A DNA stretch of 64,000 bases from Prescottella equi (GTDB taxonomy: Bacteria; Actinomycetota; Actinomycetes; Mycobacteriales; Mycobacteriaceae): positions 124,001 through 188,000 of the forward strand of contig NZ_LWTX01000001.1 of NCBI RefSeq assembly GCF_002094305.1, read 5' to 3'. Shown in pieces: positions 60,560-64,000 of this stretch. How positions within the stretch are numbered: position 1 is the first letter of the stretch; each line of letters starts with the position of its first letter. A model generated the notes under the pieces. It did no database searches, was not told the DNA's origin, and worked only from the letters and a program-made list of their open reading frames with translations. The position numbers and the translations under genes were made by a program.

Positions 60560-62085
60560 CCGAACTCCACCCCTTGCGCGAGGGGGAGTTCGTCGGAGTA
60601 GTTGACGGTGTTGGTGGCGCGGCGCATGTACGACTTCCAGGCGTCCGAGCCGGACTCACGCCCGCCACCGGTGTCCTTCTCGCCGCCGAACGCGCCACCG
60701 ATCTCGGCGCCGGACGTGCCGATGTTGACGTTCGCGATGCCGCAGTCGGAGCCGTCGGAGGCGAGGAATCGCTCGGCCTCGCGCTGGTCGGTGGTGAAGA
60801 TCGACGACGAGAGCCCCTGCGGGACAGCGTTGTGCAGTTCGATGGCCTCGTCGAACGTGTCGTACGCGAGGACGTAGAGGATCGGCGCGAACGTCTCGGC
60901 CCGCACGATCGTGGTCTGTGACGGCATCCGGACGATCGCGGGCCTGACGTAGAACGAGCCGCCGCCACCGATGCGTTCGCCGCCGGTGACGACGACGCCG
61001 CCGTCGGCGCGCGCGGTGTCGAGCGCGGAGTGCATCGCGTGCAGCGCTGCTCCGGAGATCAACGGGCCCACCAGGACGCCGTCGTCGAACGGGTTGCCCA
61101 CCCGCAGTTGCCGGTACGCGTCGGCGATCCGGTTGGTCACCTCGTTGACGATCGACCGGTGCACGATGAGCCGGCGCAGCGTCGTGCAGCGCTGTCCCGC
61201 GGTCCCGGCGGCCGCGAAGACCACCGCGCGCACGGTCAGATCCAGATCGGCCGACGGCGTCACCACCGCGGCGTTGTTGCCGCCCAACTCCAGCAGGCAG
61301 CGGCCGAAGCGGGCTGCTACCCGGGGCGCCACCGCGCGGCCCATCCGGACCGATCCGGTCGCGCTCACGAGCGCGATCCGCGGGTCGTCGACCAACTGCT
61401 CGCCCACCACCGCCGTCCCGAGCACCACGTGGTGCAGGCCGTCCGGGGCTCCGGTCTCGGCCGCCGCCCGGCGCAGCAGCGCGTCGCACGCGATCGCGGT
61501 GAGCGGGGTCGTCTCGGACGGCTTCCACACCACCGGGTCACCGCACACCAGCGCCAGCGCGGTGTTCCACGACCACACCGCGACCGGGAAGTTGAACGCC
61601 GAGATCACCGCCACCACGCCGAGCGGATGCCACGTCTCCGCCAGCCGATGCCCCGTCCGCTCCGAGGCGATGGTGCGCCCGTACAGCTGCCGGGACAGTC
61701 CGACCGCGAACTCGCAGATGTCGATCATCTCCTGGACCTCGCCGAGGGCCTCGGAGCGGATCTTCCCCGCTTCGAGGGTCACCAGGTCCGCCAGGTCGGT
61801 CTTGTGCTGGACGAGCAGCTCACCCAACCGGCGGACCACCGCGGCCCGCCCCGGGGCAGGCGTAGTCCGCCACGGCGGGAACACCTCCGCTGCGCCCCGC
61901 ACCGCCGCGTCGACGTCGGCGGACGTGCTGGGGTGCAGGAAGGCCAGCACGGAACCGTCGATGGGCGTCCGCGCTTCGATGGGGGCCGGTCCGGCGTCGC
62001 CGGCGATGTCGGGAAGTGTTGCCCCGCAACGACCGAGCGCCGCGATCGCCCGGTCCGCCAACAGTCCTGTGCCGGGAAGTGTCAT
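60556..62085 (-). CDS. pcd: L-piperidine-6-carboxylate / 2-aminoadipate semialdehyde dehydrogenase
   Basis: A 509-residue aldehyde dehydrogenase of the ALDH7 type. Motifs: NAD-binding SAFNFPVAVWSWNTALALVCGDPVVWKPSE, ATGSVRMG, the catalytic Glu in LLELGGNNAAVV, and catalytic Cys in AAGTAGQRCTTLRRLIVH, plus the ALDH7 insertion SGAEIGGAFGGEKDTGGGRESGSDAW. It oxidises alpha-aminoadipate semialdehyde (in equilibrium with piperideine-6-carboxylate), made by lysine 6-aminotransferase, to 2-aminoadipate. It overlaps hglS by 4 bp and is the counterpart of mycobacterial pcd. Confidence 0.93.
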   Translation of the reverse strand: MTLPGTGLLADRAIAALGRCGATLPDIAGDAGPAPIEARTPIDGSVLAFLHPSTSADVDAAVRGAAEVFPPWRTTPAPGRAAVVRRLGELLVQHKTDLADLVTLEAGKIRSEALGEVQEMIDICEFAVGLSRQLYGRTIASERTGHRLAETWHPLGVVAVISAFNFPVAVWSWNTALALVCGDPVVWKPSETTPLTAIACDALLRRAAAETGAPDGLHHVVLGTAVVGEQLVDDPRIALVSATGSVRMGRAVAPRVAARFGRCLLELGGNNAAVVTPSADLDLTVRAVVFAAAGTAGQRCTTLRRLIVHRSIVNEVTNRIADAYRQLRVGNPFDDGVLVGPLISGAALHAMHSALDTARADGGVVVTGGERIGGGGSFYVRPAIVRMPSQTTIVRAETFAPILYVLAYDTFDEAIELHNAVPQGLSSSIFTTDQREAERFLASDGSDCGIANVNIGTSGAEIGGAFGGEKDTGGGRESGSDAWKSYMRRATNTVNYSDELPLAQGVEFG

Positions 62086-63353
62086 CGCCGTTGTCCTCTC
62101 GACTGTTCCTGCTGACGTCGGTACAGCTCGTACGGATCGTGGATGTCCCGGCCGATCGCCGCCGCCAGCGAGGCGCGGGAGAAGTCGGTGCCGGACTCTG
62201 CGGCGGACGCGGCAGTGTCGGTGTGGGTGTCGGTGTCGGTGTCGAGATTCGATCGGAAGATGCCGGCCGCGGACTTCGGTAGGAAGTCCTCGTAGACGAT
62301 CGGTTCGCGCACCCCGTCGTGGTACGTGAAGTAGGCGGCCTCGTGTTTCTCGAGTTCGTCCTCCGACGCCGGGAACCGCTTGTCCCACAGTCCGTTCGCG
62401 TTCGACGGATCCGCGTCCATCAGCTCGTCGTAGAGTGCCCGCCCACTCGGGGTGAGTGCGATCCCGCGTGCCTCGACCTCGCCGAACCGCACCCGCAGCG
62501 CGCCGTCGGTGACCGAGCCGTCGGGCAGCGCGAAGCGGCGCGGTTCGGCCAGCGCCCGGAACGACGTCTGCCGCAGCAGCACCGGCGGGCCGTCCCACCG
62601 CGGCGGCCCCTGGATCCGGTCGATCATCGCGATGCCGCGCGCCGACATCCGCGCGTACAGGTCGTCGATGTCGAGCACCCGCGGCGTCAGGTGATTGATG
62701 TGGGTGCTGGTGACGCCGCCGATGTCCGCGGCCACCGCGGAGACCTGCTCGAGTTCGCGATACCACCCCAGGTCCACCGGTTCGTGCGACAACTCGAACA
62801 CCGACGTCGCGAGCGCCACGAAGCGCTGCGCCTGCGGCTCGTCGAGGCCCCCGTCGTCCGCGGCGCGGCGGGCCAATGACAACAGCACGTCCGGGAACAA
62901 GCGACGGCGTGCCAGGAAGCCGTCGAGTTGCCGCTGCAGGTCGGCATCGAAAAAGCGCCGATCCGATGTCGTCAGCATCGACGTGAACACCCGGAACGGG
63001 TTACGCGCCAACTCGTAGGGATCGATCGGGCGGAAGGCGGTGGATACCACCGGCACCGGCGGCGTCGCCTCGCGCAGGTCGTAGAAGCCCACCGGGTACA
63101 TGCCGAAGCCGGCGAACAGCACCGCGACGTCGTGCATCTCCGCCGGCGTCCCGACCCGGATTGCGCCATGCCGTTCCGCGGTCACCCGTCCGATGCTGCC
63201 GAGGCGTTCCGCGGTGTCCGGGTGCGCGGCCAGATGGTCCGCATTGACCTGTTCGGTGACGTCCACGAGCGTCGTGTACTCCGGAACCTCGCGGCCGTAC
63301 ATGCGAGACAGCGCCGCAGCGAATCTCGACCGCAGTTCGTGGATTTCGGCCAT
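62082..63353 (-). CDS. hglS: 2-oxoadipate dioxygenase/decarboxylase HglS (DUF1338)
   Basis: A 423-residue non-haem iron enzyme of the DUF1338/HglS family that converts 2-oxoadipate to D-2-hydroxyglutarate. Likely iron ligands are His62 (ERHGAIR, with Arg66 four residues on, as in the known enzyme), His218/221 (THINHLTP) and Glu292/294 (RFGEVEARG). YVHP-type core TVRRFFD is represented by TSDRRFFDADL. Near the C terminus an Asp-Thr repeat (residues 371-380) interrupts the usual sequence. It is co-transcribed with pcd and divergent from lat, which places it directly in the lysine pathway. Confidence 0.88.
   Translation of the reverse strand: MAEIHELRSRFAAALSRMYGREVPEYTTLVDVTEQVNADHLAAHPDTAERLGSIGRVTAERHGAIRVGTPAEMHDVAVLFAGFGMYPVGFYDLREATPPVPVVSTAFRPIDPYELARNPFRVFTSMLTTSDRRFFDADLQRQLDGFLARRRLFPDVLLSLARRAADDGGLDEPQAQRFVALATSVFELSHEPVDLGWYRELEQVSAVAADIGGVTSTHINHLTPRVLDIDDLYARMSARGIAMIDRIQGPPRWDGPPVLLRQTSFRALAEPRRFALPDGSVTDGALRVRFGEVEARGIALTPSGRALYDELMDADPSNANGLWDKRFPASEDELEKHEAAYFTYHDGVREPIVYEDFLPKSAAGIFRSNLDTDTDTHTDTAASAAESGTDFSRASLAAAIGRDIHDPYELYRRQQEQSRGQRR
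62215..62244. repeat. Hexanucleotide tandem repeat within hglS
   Basis: Five copies of GTGTCG (one GTGTGG variant) run in frame, coding Asp-Thr repeats on the minus strand. Copy number changes would not shift the frame. Confidence 0.8.
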
Positions 63354-63418
63354 CGCTCCTCGATCGTACGAGCCTCGATGCCCGGACGTGGGGCGGAACG
63401 CTGACGTAGCCTTTGAGC

Positions 63419-64000
63419 ATGAGCACCGCGGTCCGCCCCGCGGCCGGTGACTCGGACCTGCCGGCCGGGCGAGTGCACGACGTCCTGCGAGCGCACATGC
63501 TCGCGGACGGTTTCGACCTGGTCCTCGATCTGGAGGCCTCACGCGGAGTGAGCGTGGTCGATCAACGGGACGGCACCGCGTATCTGGACATGTTCGGGTT
63601 CTTCGCGTCGTCCGCGCTCGGCATGAACCATCCGGCACTCGCCGACGACGGCGCGTTCCGTCACGAACTCGCGACCGCTGCGATAAACAAGCCCAGCAAC
63701 TCCGACGTCTACACCGTCCCGATGGCGCGGTTCGTCGACACGTTCGCGCGGGTGCTCGGGGATCCGGCGCTGCCGCACCTGTTCTTCGTCGACGGCGGCA
63801 CCCTCGCCGTGGAGAACGCGCTCAAGGTCGCGTTCGACTGGAAGAGCCGCCGCAACGAGGCCGCCGGACGCGATCCCGCGCTCGGCACCCGGGTGCTGCA
63901 CCTGACCGAGGCGTTCCACGGGCGCAGCGGCTACACGCTCTCGCTCACCAACACCGACCCCACCAAGATCGCGCGGTTCCCCAAGTTCGACTGGCCACGG
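63419..64000 (+). CDS. lat: L-lysine 6-aminotransferase (5' part)
   Basis: 194 N-terminal residues of a class III PLP aminotransferase run to the window end. Visible are DMFGFFASSALGMNHPAL, NKPSNSDVYTVPMARFV, the PLP-phosphate region FFVDGGTLAVENALKVAFDWKSRRN, and EAFHGRSGYTLSLTNTDPTKIARFPKFDWP, which match lysine 6-aminotransferase (M. tuberculosis Rv3290c). The catalytic Lys lies beyond the window. It converts lysine and 2-oxoglutarate to aminoadipate semialdehyde and glutamate. It is divergent from hglS-pcd over 65 bp. Confidence 0.92.
   Translation, partial: MSTAVRPAAGDSDLPAGRVHDVLRAHMLADGFDLVLDLEASRGVSVVDQRDGTAYLDMFGFFASSALGMNHPALADDGAFRHELATAAINKPSNSDVYTVPMARFVDTFARVLGDPALPHLFFVDGGTLAVENALKVAFDWKSRRNEAAGRDPALGTRVLHLTEAFHGRSGYTLSLTNTDPTKIARFPKFDWPR

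Overview
This 64 kb window is a high-G+C chromosomal segment from a mycolic-acid actinomycete of the Rhodococcus/Prescottella/Nocardia kind. The signs are a DnaE2 polymerase, an antigen-85-like mycolyltransferase, MfpA, an EspC-like ESX protein, a SAM-IV riboswitch and many GTG/TTG starts. Gene order and strand follow, as I recall it, the Mycobacterium tuberculosis block Rv3370c (dnaE2) to Rv3290c (lat). The backbone is dnaE2, spoU/trmL, mfpA, folD, DUF3017, metX-metY, icd, trpS, yihY, dacB1, sdhCDAB, add, upp, pmmB, deoD, amiB1-amiA1, lpdA, glpD, lhr/nei, pcd and lat. No rRNA, tRNA, CRISPR array or insertion sequence was recognised.

Region by region. (1) 1-11.7 kb: the dnaE2 3' end, then a sulfur-stress island. 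It holds a CoA-disulfide reductase-rhodanese fusion, a rhodanese, an MMPL transporter, a CstR-type persulfide sensor with CsoR/CstR-like operators, a DUF302 protein, and two LysR/anion-exporter divergons (TDT family and YeiH family) flanking an Ag85-like mycolyltransferase. (2) 11.7-18.9 kb: trmL, a stand-alone mfpA, a GNAT acetyltransferase, folD, and metY-metX under a SAM-IV riboswitch, then icd with a strong terminator. (3) 18.9-25.3 kb: an MFS pump, xthA translationally coupled to a barnase-like RNase and a barstar-like inhibitor, trpS, yihY and a DD-carboxypeptidase. (4) 25.4-30.5 kb: sdhCDAB and adenosine deaminase. (5) 30.5-34.7 kb: a conserved hypothetical, then a four-gene operon encoding an EspC-like protein with a YxxxD motif, a WxG/NlpC-P60 hydrolase and two YbaB-like proteins, then upp. 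(6) 34.7-43.6 kb: two paralogous lipoproteins, pmmB-deoD, an enoyl-CoA isomerase-like enzyme, two M20 amidohydrolases, a GGCT-like protein and the quinone reductase LpdA. (7) 43.8-51.1 kb: a LysN-like aminotransferase, a Phd-SRPBCC fusion gene with a TGTACA palindrome, glpK/glpD, a membrane protein, a TetR regulator and a Nei glycosylase. (8) 51.1-64 kb: Lhr helicase, a secreted glycine-zipper protein, a TetR/patatin/BVMO/SDR cluster, and a lysine-catabolic divergon (hglS-pcd versus lat).

Themes. Lysine can be followed through lat, Pcd, a plausible LysN-like transaminase and HglS to 2-hydroxyglutarate. Sulfide/persulfide handling is concentrated at the left end, next to a second sulfur theme (metX/metY with SAM-IV). 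The most novel-looking elements are the ESX-type substrate operon carrying a peptidoglycan hydrolase, the Phd-SRPBCC fusion with its own candidate operator, the RNase/inhibitor pair coupled to xthA, and the CstR island that includes an MMPL transporter. All domain calls come from reading the translated sequence. No database search was run.
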